64,000 nucleotides of DNA from Woeseiaceae bacterium (GTDB lineage Bacteria > Pseudomonadota > Gammaproteobacteria > Steroidobacterales > Woeseiaceae): assembly GCA_030065915.1 (NCBI GenBank), contig JASJCQ010000016.1:1-64000 (forward strand), written 5' to 3'. Positions 1 through 9,537 of this stretch are shown here, piece after piece. Under the pieces are notes generated by a model. That model was not told the DNA's origin and did not search any database. It worked only from the letters and a program-made list of their open reading frames with translations. The translations under genes and the position numbers were made by a program. How positions within the stretch are numbered: the first letter of the stretch is position 1; every line of letters begins with the position of its first letter.

Positions 1-5
1 ATTTT

Positions 6-82
6 TGGCGCGCCCGGAAGGATTCGAACCTCCGACCGCCTGGTTCGTAGCCAGGTACTCTATCCAGCTGAGCTACGGGCGC
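6..82 (-). tRNA. tRNA-Arg (anticodon ACG), CCA encoded
   Basis: Reverse complement GCGCCCGTAGCTCAGCTGGATAGAGTACCTGGCTACGAACCAGGCGGTCGGAGGTTCGAATCC...CGGGCGC folds as a cloverleaf; anticodon loop CTACGAA; CCA at 6-8. Confidence 0.96.
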
Positions 83-277
83 TTTGTCTGTAGCGGCACG
101 GGCGAGATTGGCCCTGCCTGAATAGGGTCGCACATCTTACTGATCGCGGGGCGGGAGGACAAGGTGGAATCGGCCGGTTTTGTGATTTTATTTTCAGGCG
201 GCGATTTCCGGAAATCGCTTCAAAAGCAGTAGCTTCCGGCCCATACTAGCCGCTTCTGTCGCCGTACCGGCTTATTG

Positions 278-1333
278 ATGACCCTGATTCCCGGATTCTT
301 ACTGGCCCTTGGGCTCGCCCTGGCGGGTCAGTTCCTGTCCGAACTCGTTGGCGAGGACATGATGGGCATGCCAAAAAGCCCGGTTTCGCCGATCATGATG
401 GCGATCCTGCTCGGCATCCTGGTGCGAAATCTGCTGCCTGTCCCTGCCCTGTTAGAGCCAGGAATCCGTTTTGGTCTGGTGCATGTCCTCAGGCTCGGCA
501 TTGTCCTCCTCGGTATTCGCTTGAGTCTCGGTGAGGTCGGCGAGATCGGTCTGAAGAGCCTGCCGGTCATCATCGGCGCCGTCGCTGCCGCCCTGGTCAT
601 CGTCGCCTACCTGGCGAAGCGCCTGGGCATGAGCGGCAAGCTGGGGACTCTGATCGCCGTGGGCACCAGCATCTGCGGCGCAACGGCGATTGTGGCAACG
701 GCGCCGACGATCGCCGCGAAAGACAACGAGGTCAGCTACGCGGTCGCTTGTGTCACGTTGTTCGGCGTCGTCGCTATGCTCGTCTATCCGTTCGCCGGTC
801 ACTACATCTTCGGCGGAGACACATTTGCAGCCGGGCTCTTCCTGGGCACGTCGGTGCACGAGACAGCGCAGGTTGCGGGAGCCGGACTGGTCTATCAGCA
901 GTACTACGGTGAGCCTGCCGCGCTCGACGTGGCCACGGTGACGAAGCTGGTACGTAACCTGGGCATGATCATCGTCATCCCATTGATGTGTGTCCTGTAC
1001 CACCGGAATCACTCGGACGGCGAGGAACACCCGAGCTGGTACTCGATGATCCCGCTGTTCATCGTAGGTTTCGCCTGCATGAGTCTGCTTCGCACCATCG
1101 GGGATATGGGCGACAGGCCTTTCGGTTTGTTATCGGAAGATCAGTGGCAGTGGTTGGTCGGTCAGACGAAGTCGGCAGCCGAGCTGTTGCTCGCGATCGC
1201 GATGGCGTCTGTGGGCCTCGGAACGAAGCTGAAAGATCTCGTCGCAATTGGCTTGAAACCACTGGGCGTGGGGCTGTTCTCAGCACTTCTCGTCGGTGCT
1301 GTCAGCATCGGGCTGATCAGCCTGTTCTATTGA
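278..1333 (+). CDS. YeiH/UPF0324 family putative sulfate exporter (membrane protein)
   Basis: ORF with many TM segments and YeiH-like motifs (GTSICGATAIVATAP, FLGTSVHETAQVAGAG). ATG at 278; TTG at 275 also possible. Confidence 0.85.
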   Translation: MTLIPGFLLALGLALAGQFLSELVGEDMMGMPKSPVSPIMMAILLGILVRNLLPVPALLEPGIRFGLVHVLRLGIVLLGIRLSLGEVGEIGLKSLPVIIGAVAAALVIVAYLAKRLGMSGKLGTLIAVGTSICGATAIVATAPTIAAKDNEVSYAVACVTLFGVVAMLVYPFAGHYIFGGDTFAAGLFLGTSVHETAQVAGAGLVYQQYYGEPAALDVATVTKLVRNLGMIIVIPLMCVLYHRNHSDGEEHPSWYSMIPLFIVGFACMSLLRTIGDMGDRPFGLLSEDQWQWLVGQTKSAAELLLAIAMASVGLGTKLKDLVAIGLKPLGVGLFSALLVGAVSIGLISLFY

Positions 1334-1573
1334 TCGATCGTCGAAAACCGGTAGCCGAGATCCAAAGGCCAACGGCGTAGTCGTGATCAACACGCACGCC
1401 GGGCGCTCTATTCATTGATCCAGCCGTTTGACCTCCACTTCGGATATACGCCCTATCGATGGTTTTTCAACGCTCTACGTAGTCTCAAGCGTTACGAATG
1501 CTACGTACATTCACGGGCTGCCGCCGGCGCGACAATAGGACGAATCCTGTCAACAACATCAGGAGGAGCAGTC

Positions 1574-2200
1574 ATGAAACTGAAGAAACTTTCGCTGTCA
1601 GTAGTACTTCTGCTCACGGCGGGACTGGTAAGCGCGCAGGAGTTCTATGCCGGCGCCGGCCTGGGCATCGTACACGTCAAAGACTCGGACAGCTTTGTCG
1701 AACAAGGCACGAGCGTCGAAATTAAGATCCAGGACAAGACGTTCGGCGGACGCATCTTCGGCGGCGTTGAATTCACCGAGAACTTCGCCGCGGAAATCGC
1801 ATATATCGAGAGCGGAACCGCCAAAGACGACGCACGCATCTTTATCGACGGCGAGGAGTTCGCCACAACCCCGATTGAGACTGAACTTTCGGCCACCATG
1901 GTGTCACTGATTGGGATGGTTCCACTGAATGACGATGTTCGTCTGTTTGCGAAGGCCGGTTACTATGACGGTGAACAGAAAGCATCGACGCCGGGTGGTT
2001 TGACGCTTCCTGGCGATGTCGTTCTCTCGACACCGGGTGCAACGGTCAAAGAAGACTCCGACGGCGCTACATTCGGTCTCGGCGCTCGCGCGCAAGTGAC
2101 TGAAAGCTTCACCGTACGCGTCGACTACGACTGGTTCGACACGGACATCGATACGGTTCAATCGTTCGGACTCAGCCTGCAGTTCGGTTTCGGCAACTGA
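1574..2200 (+). CDS. Outer-membrane beta-barrel protein (porin/OmpA-like small barrel)
   Basis: ATG at 1574 preceded by aggaggag RBS; signal peptide MKLKKLSLSVVLLLTAGLVSAQ; alternating beta strands and C-terminal ...LSLQFGFGN. The ORF upstream of 1574 is not needed. Confidence 0.75.
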   Translation: MKLKKLSLSVVLLLTAGLVSAQEFYAGAGLGIVHVKDSDSFVEQGTSVEIKIQDKTFGGRIFGGVEFTENFAAEIAYIESGTAKDDARIFIDGEEFATTPIETELSATMVSLIGMVPLNDDVRLFAKAGYYDGEQKASTPGGLTLPGDVVLSTPGATVKEDSDGATFGLGARAQVTESFTVRVDYDWFDTDIDTVQSFGLSLQFGFGN

Positions 2201-2225
2201 GCCTGAAGGACTCTGCTCGAACGCG

Positions 2226-2249
2226 GCGCACCTTGCTTGCAAGGTGCGC
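2226..2249. terminator. Hairpin between the barrel gene and the next CDS (no U-tract)
   Basis: gcgcaccttgc-tt-gcaaggtgcgc: 11-bp perfect inverted repeat just after the stop codon of the barrel gene. Confidence 0.45.
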
Positions 2250-2298
2250 TAGCGGTCTTCGTGTAAGCACTCGCGTGCTAGACTTTTCGAGTGACCTG

Positions 2299-3348
2299 AT
2301 GGAGACCCGAACCATGCGCCCGTTCGCGTGCGTTGCGATGCTGATGATTGCAGGCCCGGTTTTTGGGCAGCACGATCCCCTGTTTCAGTCCGACGAGCCG
2401 ATCAAGGTCACGATCAAGGGTCCGTTCGAGCGACTGATGGAGGACCGTTCTTTCGAAGAAGAACAAGGCACGTTTACCTACATCGACGGCGACGGCGATC
2501 CGCATGAACTCAGTGTGAAGCTCCAGATTCGAGGTAAGTTCCGGAGAAACCCTGCCGTTTGTGAGTTCGCTCCGCTTCGCCTGGAGTTCAAGAAGTCGGA
2601 GGTGAAGAACACGCTGTTCGACAAGCAGGACAAGCTGAAACTGGTAACGCATTGTGACACTCGATCAAAGCGACATACGCAGAGCCTGTTACGTGAGTAC
2701 CTGGCTTACAGAGTGCTCAACATGCTCACGGACAAGAGCTTCCGCGTACGTCTTCTCGAGATCACCTATGAAGAGAGTGACAGGAAGCGCAGGCCCATTA
2801 CCGAATACGCGTTCCTGATCGAACACAAGAACAGACTCGGGAAACGTATCGACGCGAAGCCGGTTGACGGTGTCGACCGCATCAAGGTCCGGAATCTGCA
2901 CGGCGATTACATGAACCTGACGTCGATCTTTCAGTACTTCCTGGCGAATCTCGACTTCTCAGCGATCGCATCCGCCGAAGAAGGTTCTTGCTGTCACAAC
3001 CAGACATTGTTTGGAGAGGGTCAAGAGCTCTACTACTCGATTCCCTACGATTTCGACATGTCGGGGTTTGTACGGGCATCGTATGCGAAGCCCAATCCGA
3101 GATTTGGCGTGAAGAGCATAACCGCCCGGGTCTATCGGGGGCGCTGCGTTAATAACGAACACGTGGCGGAGACGGTGGCGCTGTTTCAGGCCAACCGTGA
3201 GAACATCGACACGCTGCTCGGTTCGTTTCCGTTACTGTCGAGGTTGAGCCAACATCAATTGCAGAAGTTGATACGAGATTTTTACAAGATCATTGATAAC
3301 CCGGAACTGCTGGAGAAGCGGATTACTGGGAAGTGTTTGAAGCCTTAG
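2299..3348 (+). CDS. Secreted protein of unknown function, weak CotH-like pattern
   Basis: Signal peptide MRPFACVAMLMIAGPVFG (ATG 2299 or 2314). Motifs LQIRGKFRR...PLRLEF...KLKLVTHC...YLAYRVLNMLTDKSFRVRLLEITY...YSIPYDFDMSG. Confidence 0.6.
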   Translation: METRTMRPFACVAMLMIAGPVFGQHDPLFQSDEPIKVTIKGPFERLMEDRSFEEEQGTFTYIDGDGDPHELSVKLQIRGKFRRNPAVCEFAPLRLEFKKSEVKNTLFDKQDKLKLVTHCDTRSKRHTQSLLREYLAYRVLNMLTDKSFRVRLLEITYEESDRKRRPITEYAFLIEHKNRLGKRIDAKPVDGVDRIKVRNLHGDYMNLTSIFQYFLANLDFSAIASAEEGSCCHNQTLFGEGQELYYSIPYDFDMSGFVRASYAKPNPRFGVKSITARVYRGRCVNNEHVAETVALFQANRENIDTLLGSFPLLSRLSQHQLQKLIRDFYKIIDNPELLEKRITGKCLKP

Positions 3349-3376
3349 TTGGAGGGTGAGGGGTTTGCGTTAGTTG

Positions 3377-3694
3377 TTGCGGATTGATCTTTAGTCACTC
3401 ATCTGAGGGGAGCGATGGACTCGAATCGCCTTTGGGCGATTCTCGGGGTTACGTCCCGCCGGGCAAGCCGGCGTCTAAAACGCTGGCGCGTTTTGTTGAA
3501 CCCAGTCCGCCCTCGGTGCTAACAGCACCAATTCGGCTCCTTGCGGATTGATCTTCAGTGATTAACCCGACAGTCGGGATTGATTCGAATCGGCTTTGGC
3601 CGATTCTCACCCCTGCGGGGCGCCGGGCAAGCCGGCGTCTAAAACGCTTTCGCGTTTTATCGAACCGGAGGGTTCGCCTCTCCAGCTCTCTTCG
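3377..3694. repeat. Two diverged ~164-bp repeat copies rich in hairpins (copy A from 3377, copy B from 3541)
   Basis: Shared blocks ttgcggattgatctt, gaatcg.ctttgg.cgattctc, cgccgggcaagccggcgtctaaaacgct..cgcgtttt. Offset between copies is 164 bp. Confidence 0.8.
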
Positions 3695-3695
3695 T

Positions 3696-3739
3696 CAGAA
3701 ACAAAAAAGGCCCCTCTCGAGGGGCCTTTTTTGTTTCTG
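3696..3739. terminator. Bidirectional intrinsic terminator abutting the tRNA-Ser 3' end
   Basis: cagaaacaaaaaaggcccctc-tc-gaggggccttttttgtttctg: 21-bp perfect inverted repeat with A6/T6 tracts; overlaps the encoded CCA. Confidence 0.85.
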
Positions 3740-3828
3740 GCGGAGAGAGAGGGATTCGAACCCTCGATACGCTATTAACGTATACTCCCTTAGCAGGGGA
3801 GCGCTTTCGACCACTCAGCCATCTCTCC
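3738..3828 (-). tRNA. tRNA-Ser (anticodon GCU), CCA encoded
   Basis: Reverse complement GGAGAGATGGCTGAGTGGTCGAAAGCGCTCCCCTGCTAAGGGAGTATACG...CGAGGGTTCGAATCCCTCTCTCTCCGCCA; class II long variable arm; loop CTGCTAA. Confidence 0.96.
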
Positions 3829-4144
3829 GAATTCTGGTTTTCAATTTTCGTCAACGCTTAGCCAACTGCACCACAGGTTGCCGGGGAGCGCGTTGACTCG
3901 TCGCTTTGCTCCTCGCCCTTCGGCCGCCCTTCGGGCGTCTGTCGGTGCTTCGCACCTCGGATCGACCACTCAGCCATCTCTCCGAATTCTGGTTTTCAAT
4001 TTTCGTCAACGCTTAGCCAACTGTGCCGCAGGTTCCGGGGAGCGCGTTGACTCGTCGCTTTGCTCCTCGGCCTTCGGCCGCCCTTCGGGCGTCTGTCGGT
4101 GCTTCGCACCTCGGATCGACCACTCAGCCATCTCTCCGAATTCT
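3808..4144 (-). repeat. Tandem ~155-bp repeat (units from 3808, 3963 and partial from 4117), each with the first ~21 nt of tRNA-Ser
   Basis: cgaccactcagccatctctccgaattct recurs at 3808, 3963 and 4117; the first two units share the spacer ggttttcaattttcgtcaacgcttagccaactg...ggagcgcgttgactcgtcgctttgctcctcg..cttcggccgcccttcgggcgtctgtcggtgcttcgcacctcggat. Confidence 0.9.
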
Positions 4145-4222
4145 TACTGTTTTTCACACCCACAAAAAACGGTGCGACCCAAATGGGGCGCACAGTTTAC
4201 TGACCGGGATAAGAGAGGTAAA

Positions 4223-4236
4223 GCCTGCGTGCAGGC
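4223..4236 (-). terminator. Hairpin immediately after the csrA stop codon
   Basis: GCCTGC-AC-GCAGGC followed by TTT on the minus strand, directly after the TAG stop. Confidence 0.5.
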
Positions 4237-4440
4237 CTAATCGCCTCCAGCGGAGGCTTCCGCTGAATCTCCAGACTGTTCGCTCTGGATTCGCTCAAAT
4301 ATCTCTTCGCGGTGCACGGCAACGTCTTTTGGCGCGTTGATGCCGATGCGCACCTGATTCCCTTTCACCCCTAAAACGGTGATCGTTACATCGCTCCCGA
4401 TCATGACCGTTTCACCGGCGCGTCGCGTAAGAATCAGCAT
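4237..4440 (-). CDS. csrA: Carbon storage regulator CsrA
   Basis: [51 protein letters not shown]: canonical CsrA, adjacent to alaS as in many gammaproteobacteria. Confidence 0.98.
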   Translation of the reverse strand: MLILTRRAGETVMIGSDVTITVLGVKGNQVRIGINAPKDVAVHREEIFERIQSEQSGDSAEASAGGD

Positions 4441-4663
4441 GATTTCCTGCTCCTGCTATTTCCGAGGGCCAACCGCCCCCTTTTTGTACGCGTCGTACTC
4501 CCTAAACCGTTGTAATACTAGCGATTGTTGTCGGACATGAACAGCCAATTGGGGAAATAAGTCCACAATCGGCAAACGGGAAAAGTCTCGTTCGCAACAA
4601 AAAGGACGGTGCGTCGTGATACGGGCGCGGATCGGATCCCGGCTCTGAGGTAGCCGGCAGTCG

Positions 4664-7273
4664 TCAGGATGCGAGTCGGTCGGCGACCCAGGCGGACACG
4701 GAACCCAATGCCGAGTCCAGTGACGCGACATCGGTGCCACCGGCTTGTGCGAAGTCCGGGCGCCCTCCTCCCTTGCCGCCGACCTGCTCGGCCACCGGCT
4801 TGATCAGGTCGCCGGCACGGATCTTGTCCGTATTGTTTTTCGTGACGCCAGCGGCTAGCCGGACTTTGCCGTCGTCCACGGAACCGACCACGACAACGGC
4901 GTTCTGCAGCTTATCTTTGAAGCGATCGACGGCATCGCGCAGCGTCTTGGCATCGGCGCCGTCCATGCGTGTTGCGAGCACCTTGATGCCGGAGACCTCC
5001 TCGATATCGTCAGTCGGGTCGCCAGCCTTGCCGGTCAGCAATGCCTGGCGCGCGGCAGCGAGTTCTTTCTCGAGCTCCTTGTTGCGCTTCGACAGCGCGT
5101 CGACCTTCGCAACCACCTGGTCGGGCTGGGCCTTCAGCAGTGCTGCGATGTCGGCCATCGTCTGTTGGCGAGATTCGATCCATTCGAGCGCGCCCCTGCC
5201 GGTCACCGCTTCGATGCGACGCACGCCGGAGGCTACGCCGCCTTCAGACGTGATCTTAAACACGCCAATGTCGCCGGTGCGGTCCACATGCGTGCCACCG
5301 CACAGCTCGACGGAAAAACCGCCGAAGCGCAACACACGCACTTCGTCGCCGTATTTCTCACCGAACAACGCCATGGCGCCCGACTCGATGGCGTCGTCAT
5401 AACTCATATGCCGAACGTCAGCCGCGCGATTCGCTCGAATCTCATCGTTGACGATGTCTTCGATCTCCGCGATCTGCCCCGGTGTGACAGCTTCGTAGTG
5501 TGAGAAGTCGAATCGCAGTCGATCCGGCGCGACGAGCGAACCCTTCTGCGTGACATGCTCGCCCAGCACGTTTCGCAAAGCAGCATGCATCAGGTGCGTC
5601 GCCGAGTGATTGAGCACGATGGCCTGGCGCCGGTCGGCATCGACAATAGCCTCTATTTTCTGGCCAGGGTGTAGCTCCCCCTCCTCGACCGCACCGTAGT
5701 GAACGATGGCCTTGCCGCTCTTCTGTGTGTCATCGACGCGGAAGATGCAGCCATCCTCCGCAAGAATGCCCTTGTCACCGATCTGCCCGCCGCTTTCGGC
5801 ATAGAAGGGTGTCGTCGACAGCACGACGGCGCCGTCCTCGCCCGCCTGCAGGACGTCGACCGGATCGCCATCCTTGTAGAGTTCAACGATCTTGCTGACG
5901 GCATCGGTGCCGTCATAGCCGAGGAAGTTGCTTTCGGCCTCTGACTTCAGGTTGGCATCGCCGACGGCCCCGAACTTGCTCGCCGCTTTAGCTTTCTCCT
6001 GCTGGCCGCGCATGGCCGCTTCGAAGCCGGCCTGATCGATCGTTAGCTCCCGCTCGCGCGCGACATCGGCCGTCAGATCGATCGGAAAACCGTACGTGTC
6101 GTACAACTTGAAGACGACATCGCCCGGGATTTCCCTACCCTTGAGTTCAGCAATAGCCGACTCGAGAATCTCCATGCCCTGGTCCAGCGTCTCGGCGAAG
6201 CGGCGCTCTTCCTTCTCAAGCACCTTCTCGACATGCGCCTGTGCTTTGACGAGCTCGGGGTACGCGTCACCCATCTCGGCCGCGAGCGGTGCGACGAGCT
6301 TGTGGAAAAACAGGTCGTCCTGACCGAGCTTCTTGCCGTGTCGAATGGCGCGGCGAATGATGCGACGCAGCACGTAGCCCCGGCCTTCGTTGCCGGGCAG
6401 TACGCCGTCGGTGACGAGGAACGCGCACGCACGAATATGGTCAGCGATGACATTCAGCGAACTCGATCCATCGTTGGAAACGCCGAGTGTCTTCGCCGCG
6501 GCATCGATGAGGTTCGCGAACAGGTCGATCTGGTAGTTGCTGTGCACGCTCTGCAGCACCGCGGAGATGCGCTCGAGCCCCATGCCGGTGTCGACCGACG
6601 GCTTCGGCAGATCTTTAAGCTCTCCGTCCGCGGAGCGATCGAACTGCATGAAGACCAGGTTCCAGACTTCGACGTAGCGATCACCGTCCTCGTCGGGCGA
6701 GCCCGGGGGTCCGCCTGCGACGTCAGGGCCGTGATCGTAGAAAATCTCGCTGCAGGGACCGCAGGGTCCGGTGTCACCCATCGCCCAGAAATTGTCTTTC
6801 TCTCCCATGCGCGTGAAGCGCTCGGGATCGACCTTCATTTCATTGAGCCAGATGTCGGCGGCTTCGTCATCGTCACGGAACACCGTGACCCAGAGTCTCT
6901 CCGGCGGCAGCCCGACCGTCTCGGTCAGGAACTCCCACGCGTACTGGATCGCTTCTCGCTTGAAGTAGTCGCCGAAGCTGAAGTTGCCCAGCATCTCGAA
7001 AAACGTGTGATGCCTGGCCGTGTAGCCGACGTTCTCCAGGTCGTTGTGTTTACCGCCGGCGCGGACACAGCGTTGTGACGACACGGCGCGCGAGTAGCTG
7101 CGCTTGTCATCGCCTAGAAATACGTCCTTGAACTGCACCATGCCTGCGTTCGTAAACAGCAGGGTCGGGTCGTTGCCCGGCACGAGCGGCGAGCTCGCGA
7201 CCACCTCGTGGCCGCGCTCGGCGAAGAAGTCCAGGAAGGCCTGGCGCAGCTCATTGCTCGTCATGGTTTTCAT
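4664..7273 (-). CDS. alaS: Alanyl-tRNA synthetase
   Basis: 869 aa; [52 protein letters not shown]-terminal [14 protein letters not shown]. Confidence 0.98.
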   Translation of the reverse strand: MKTMTSNELRQAFLDFFAERGHEVVASSPLVPGNDPTLLFTNAGMVQFKDVFLGDDKRSYSRAVSSQRCVRAGGKHNDLENVGYTARHHTFFEMLGNFSFGDYFKREAIQYAWEFLTETVGLPPERLWVTVFRDDDEAADIWLNEMKVDPERFTRMGEKDNFWAMGDTGPCGPCSEIFYDHGPDVAGGPPGSPDEDGDRYVEVWNLVFMQFDRSADGELKDLPKPSVDTGMGLERISAVLQSVHSNYQIDLFANLIDAAAKTLGVSNDGSSSLNVIADHIRACAFLVTDGVLPGNEGRGYVLRRIIRRAIRHGKKLGQDDLFFHKLVAPLAAEMGDAYPELVKAQAHVEKVLEKEERRFAETLDQGMEILESAIAELKGREIPGDVVFKLYDTYGFPIDLTADVARERELTIDQAGFEAAMRGQQEKAKAASKFGAVGDANLKSEAESNFLGYDGTDAVSKIVELYKDGDPVDVLQAGEDGAVVLSTTPFYAESGGQIGDKGILAEDGCIFRVDDTQKSGKAIVHYGAVEEGELHPGQKIEAIVDADRRQAIVLNHSATHLMHAALRNVLGEHVTQKGSLVAPDRLRFDFSHYEAVTPGQIAEIEDIVNDEIRANRAADVRHMSYDDAIESGAMALFGEKYGDEVRVLRFGGFSVELCGGTHVDRTGDIGVFKITSEGGVASGVRRIEAVTGRGALEWIESRQQTMADIAALLKAQPDQVVAKVDALSKRNKELEKELAAARQALLTGKAGDPTDDIEEVSGIKVLATRMDGADAKTLRDAVDRFKDKLQNAVVVVGSVDDGKVRLAAGVTKNNTDKIRAGDLIKPVAEQVGGKGGGRPDFAQAGGTDVASLDSALGSVSAWVADRLAS

Positions 7274-7350
7274 TCGATCGGTCTGGGGTTCACCAGCGGC
7301 TTTTCAACCGGCGTAGTGTACGGGAGATCGCGGGCCGGATTAAAGGATTG

Positions 7351-7857
7351 TCAGCGTTCGCCGACCGCCGCCATGATCTGGTCCTGCTCGAAGCCCCGGT
7401 ACTGCAGGAAGCGCATCTGGCGGGCTTTCTCCTTGAACTCGCGCGGCAGTTCGGCGCCAAACTTGCGTTCACGCGTGTGCCGCGCCAGCGCCTTCCAGTC
7501 CGCATCGAACTCGGAGACCGCGACATCGACCGTCGCTGCGGCGACGTCCCGCTCTCGGAGCTCCTGGCGGATGCGTACCGGACCCTTGCCCTGGTTGTAA
7601 CGTGACTGGACGAAGGCCTCGGCGAAGCGCGCGTCACTCTGCAGGTTATCTGACTGAAGCTTGAGGATGGCGTCGAGCGCGATACCTGACTCGAAGCCCG
7701 CTTTCTCGAGCTTGGCGAGGAGCTCGCCGCGAGCGTGTTCGCGGCGAGCCAGCAGGTCCATCGCTTTTTTACGCGCCTCGATGGGGCCGCGCCTGGGTTC
7801 GTCGGCTTTTTTTAGCTCGGCGATCTCATCGGACAGCGACTGCGTGTCCTCGATCAT
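7351..7857 (-). CDS. recX: RecX regulatory protein
   Basis: LQSDARFAEAFVQSRYNQGKGPVRIRQELRERDV motif; directly downstream of recA. Confidence 0.93.
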   Translation of the reverse strand: MIEDTQSLSDEIAELKKADEPRRGPIEARKKAMDLLARREHARGELLAKLEKAGFESGIALDAILKLQSDNLQSDARFAEAFVQSRYNQGKGPVRIRQELRERDVAAATVDVAVSEFDADWKALARHTRERKFGAELPREFKEKARQMRFLQYRGFEQDQIMAAVGER

Positions 7858-7866
7858 GCGTGAGCT

Positions 7867-8907
7867 TTAGGCCTCTTCAGCGAGCTGCTCGCCGTCGGTA
7901 TCAAGCTCTTCGACCTTGGACGGCAGGAGAGCGGCACGGATCTTCTCCTCGATCTCATGCGCGACCTCCGGATTCTGCTTCAGAAATTCGCGAACGTTCT
8001 CCTTGCCCTGGCCGATGCGGTCGGACCCGTAGCTGTACCAGCTGCCGGCCTTGTCGACGAGGCCCTGGGCCACGCCGTGCTCGATGATCTCCCCTTCGCG
8101 AGAGATGCCCTCGCCGTAAAGGATCTCGAACTCGGTCTGCTTGAACGGCGGTGCGACCTTGTTCTTAACGACCTTGACGCGCGTCTGGTTGCCGATGACC
8201 TCGTCACCTTTCTTGATCGCGCCGATTCGACGAATGTCGAGGCGGACGGATGAGTAGAACTTAAGCGCGTTACCGCCGGTCGTCGTCTCGGGGCTGCCGA
8301 ACATGACGCCGATCTTCATGCGAATCTGGTTGATGAAAATAACCATCGCGTTTGAACGCTTGATGTTGCCGGTCAGCTTGCGGAGCGCCTGGGACATCAG
8401 TCGCGCCTGCAGGCCGACGTGCGAGTCACCCATCTCGCCTTCGATCTCCGCCTTCGGCGTCAGTGCGGCCACCGAGTCGACGACGATGACGTCGACGGCG
8501 CCGGAGCGAACCAGCATGTCAGTGATTTCCAGGGCCTGCTCGCCGGTGTCCGGCTGCGAGACCAGCAGTTCGTCCACGTTGACACCCAGTTTCTCGGCGT
8601 ACTGCGGGTCGAGCGCGTGTTCGGCGTCGACGAAAGCCGCCGTGCCGCCCATTTTCTGCGCCTCGGCGACGACCTGCAGCGTCAGCGTCGTCTTGCCGGA
8701 AGACTCCGGTCCATAGATCTCAACCACGCGGCCTTTTGGCAGGCCACCGATACCCAAAGCGACGTCGAGGCCAATAGATCCGGTGGATACGGCTTCGATG
8801 TCCTTGGCGGCATTGGCATCGCCCATACGCATGACGGAGCCCTTGCCGAACTGCTTTTCAATCTGGCCGAGGGCCTGTGCGAGCGCTTTTTTGCGGTTGT
8901 CGTCCAT
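7867..8907 (-). CDS. recA: Recombinase RecA
   Basis: [40 protein letters not shown] Walker A; the extended ORF start (8958) is unlikely because it overlaps the LexA-like box. Confidence 0.98.
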   Translation of the reverse strand: MDDNRKKALAQALGQIEKQFGKGSVMRMGDANAAKDIEAVSTGSIGLDVALGIGGLPKGRVVEIYGPESSGKTTLTLQVVAEAQKMGGTAAFVDAEHALDPQYAEKLGVNVDELLVSQPDTGEQALEITDMLVRSGAVDVIVVDSVAALTPKAEIEGEMGDSHVGLQARLMSQALRKLTGNIKRSNAMVIFINQIRMKIGVMFGSPETTTGGNALKFYSSVRLDIRRIGAIKKGDEVIGNQTRVKVVKNKVAPPFKQTEFEILYGEGISREGEIIEHGVAQGLVDKAGSWYSYGSDRIGQGKENVREFLKQNPEVAHEIEEKIRAALLPSKVEELDTDGEQLAEEA

Positions 8908-8928
8908 TTTTCGTGTCTTCCCAAAGTA

Positions 8929-8944
8929 CTGTACGGATGAACAG
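8929..8944 (-). promoter_or_regulatory. LexA (SOS) box upstream of recA
   Basis: CTGTTCATCCGTACAG on the minus strand fits CTGT-N8-ACAG, 22 bp upstream of the recA ATG. Confidence 0.8.
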
Positions 8945-9012
8945 GGATTATCACACATTGGTTTCGGGGAGTCAGCCCTTTATTTGGGGCGATTCCTAAG
9001 AGTTTCTGAAGA

Positions 9013-9537
9013 TTATTCCAGAAGCTGTTGTTTCAGCGGGATGTATACCCGCTCGCCTCTGCGCTCTATCGACTCCATCAGTTCGAAGTGCGTCCACTCA
9101 GGCGTAGCCGGTTGCGCCAACCGCTGAGTTTCGAACGGCCGCGCCTGCCGGCAGACGGTCATGTGCGGTCGGAACTGGTTGGTCTCGAGCGTGAATCCCG
9201 CATCGTCGAGGATGTTCTGCAGCAGCTGGTGAAGGCGAGCGAGCTCGGTTGGAATCGACGTCGGTACCAGGCAGGCAATCCGGGGACGCGGCCAGAATTC
9301 CACGCGATCCAGGCGCGTTCGAAACGGCTCCACGTGAATTTCAGAGGTCTTTCTCAAGAGCCCCGGGATCGCCGTCTCGGGGAAATCGCCGAGGTACAAG
9401 AGCGTTATGTGCCAGTTACCCCTCGGCACGGCGCGGCCGTCGATGAGGCGGGTTGCCGGGCTGATGACGTCTCGTAACCTGTCGCGCTGTCGGCTGTCGG
9501 GCCACAACGAGAAAAACAGTTTGCGTGTCGCGCTCAT
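9013..9537 (-). CDS. thpR: RNA 2',3'-cyclic phosphodiesterase (2'-5' RNA ligase family)
   Basis: Two HxTx motifs: WHITLLYLG and RPHMTVCR; LFFSLWPD N-terminus. Confidence 0.88.
   Translation of the reverse strand: MSATRKLFFSLWPDSRQRDRLRDVISPATRLIDGRAVPRGNWHITLLYLGDFPETAIPGLLRKTSEIHVEPFRTRLDRVEFWPRPRIACLVPTSIPTELARLHQLLQNILDDAGFTLETNQFRPHMTVCRQARPFETQRLAQPATPEWTHFELMESIERRGERVYIPLKQQLLE

Noticed and set aside
1415-1573. Upstream extension of the beta-barrel ORF (261 aa)
   Set aside because: A strong RBS and signal peptide begin at the ATG at 1574; the upstream residues look non-coding.
3808-4144. Tandem repeats as a CRISPR array
   Set aside because: Units are ~155 bp, contain tRNA sequence, have no short-repeat/unique-spacer pattern and no cas genes are nearby.
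3558-4340. Several ORFs (112-120 aa) in the tRNA-Ser repeat region
   Set aside because: They translate the tRNA and tandem repeats (REREGFEPSIRY, FAPRPSAALRASVGASHLGS), so they are repeat artefacts, not proteins.
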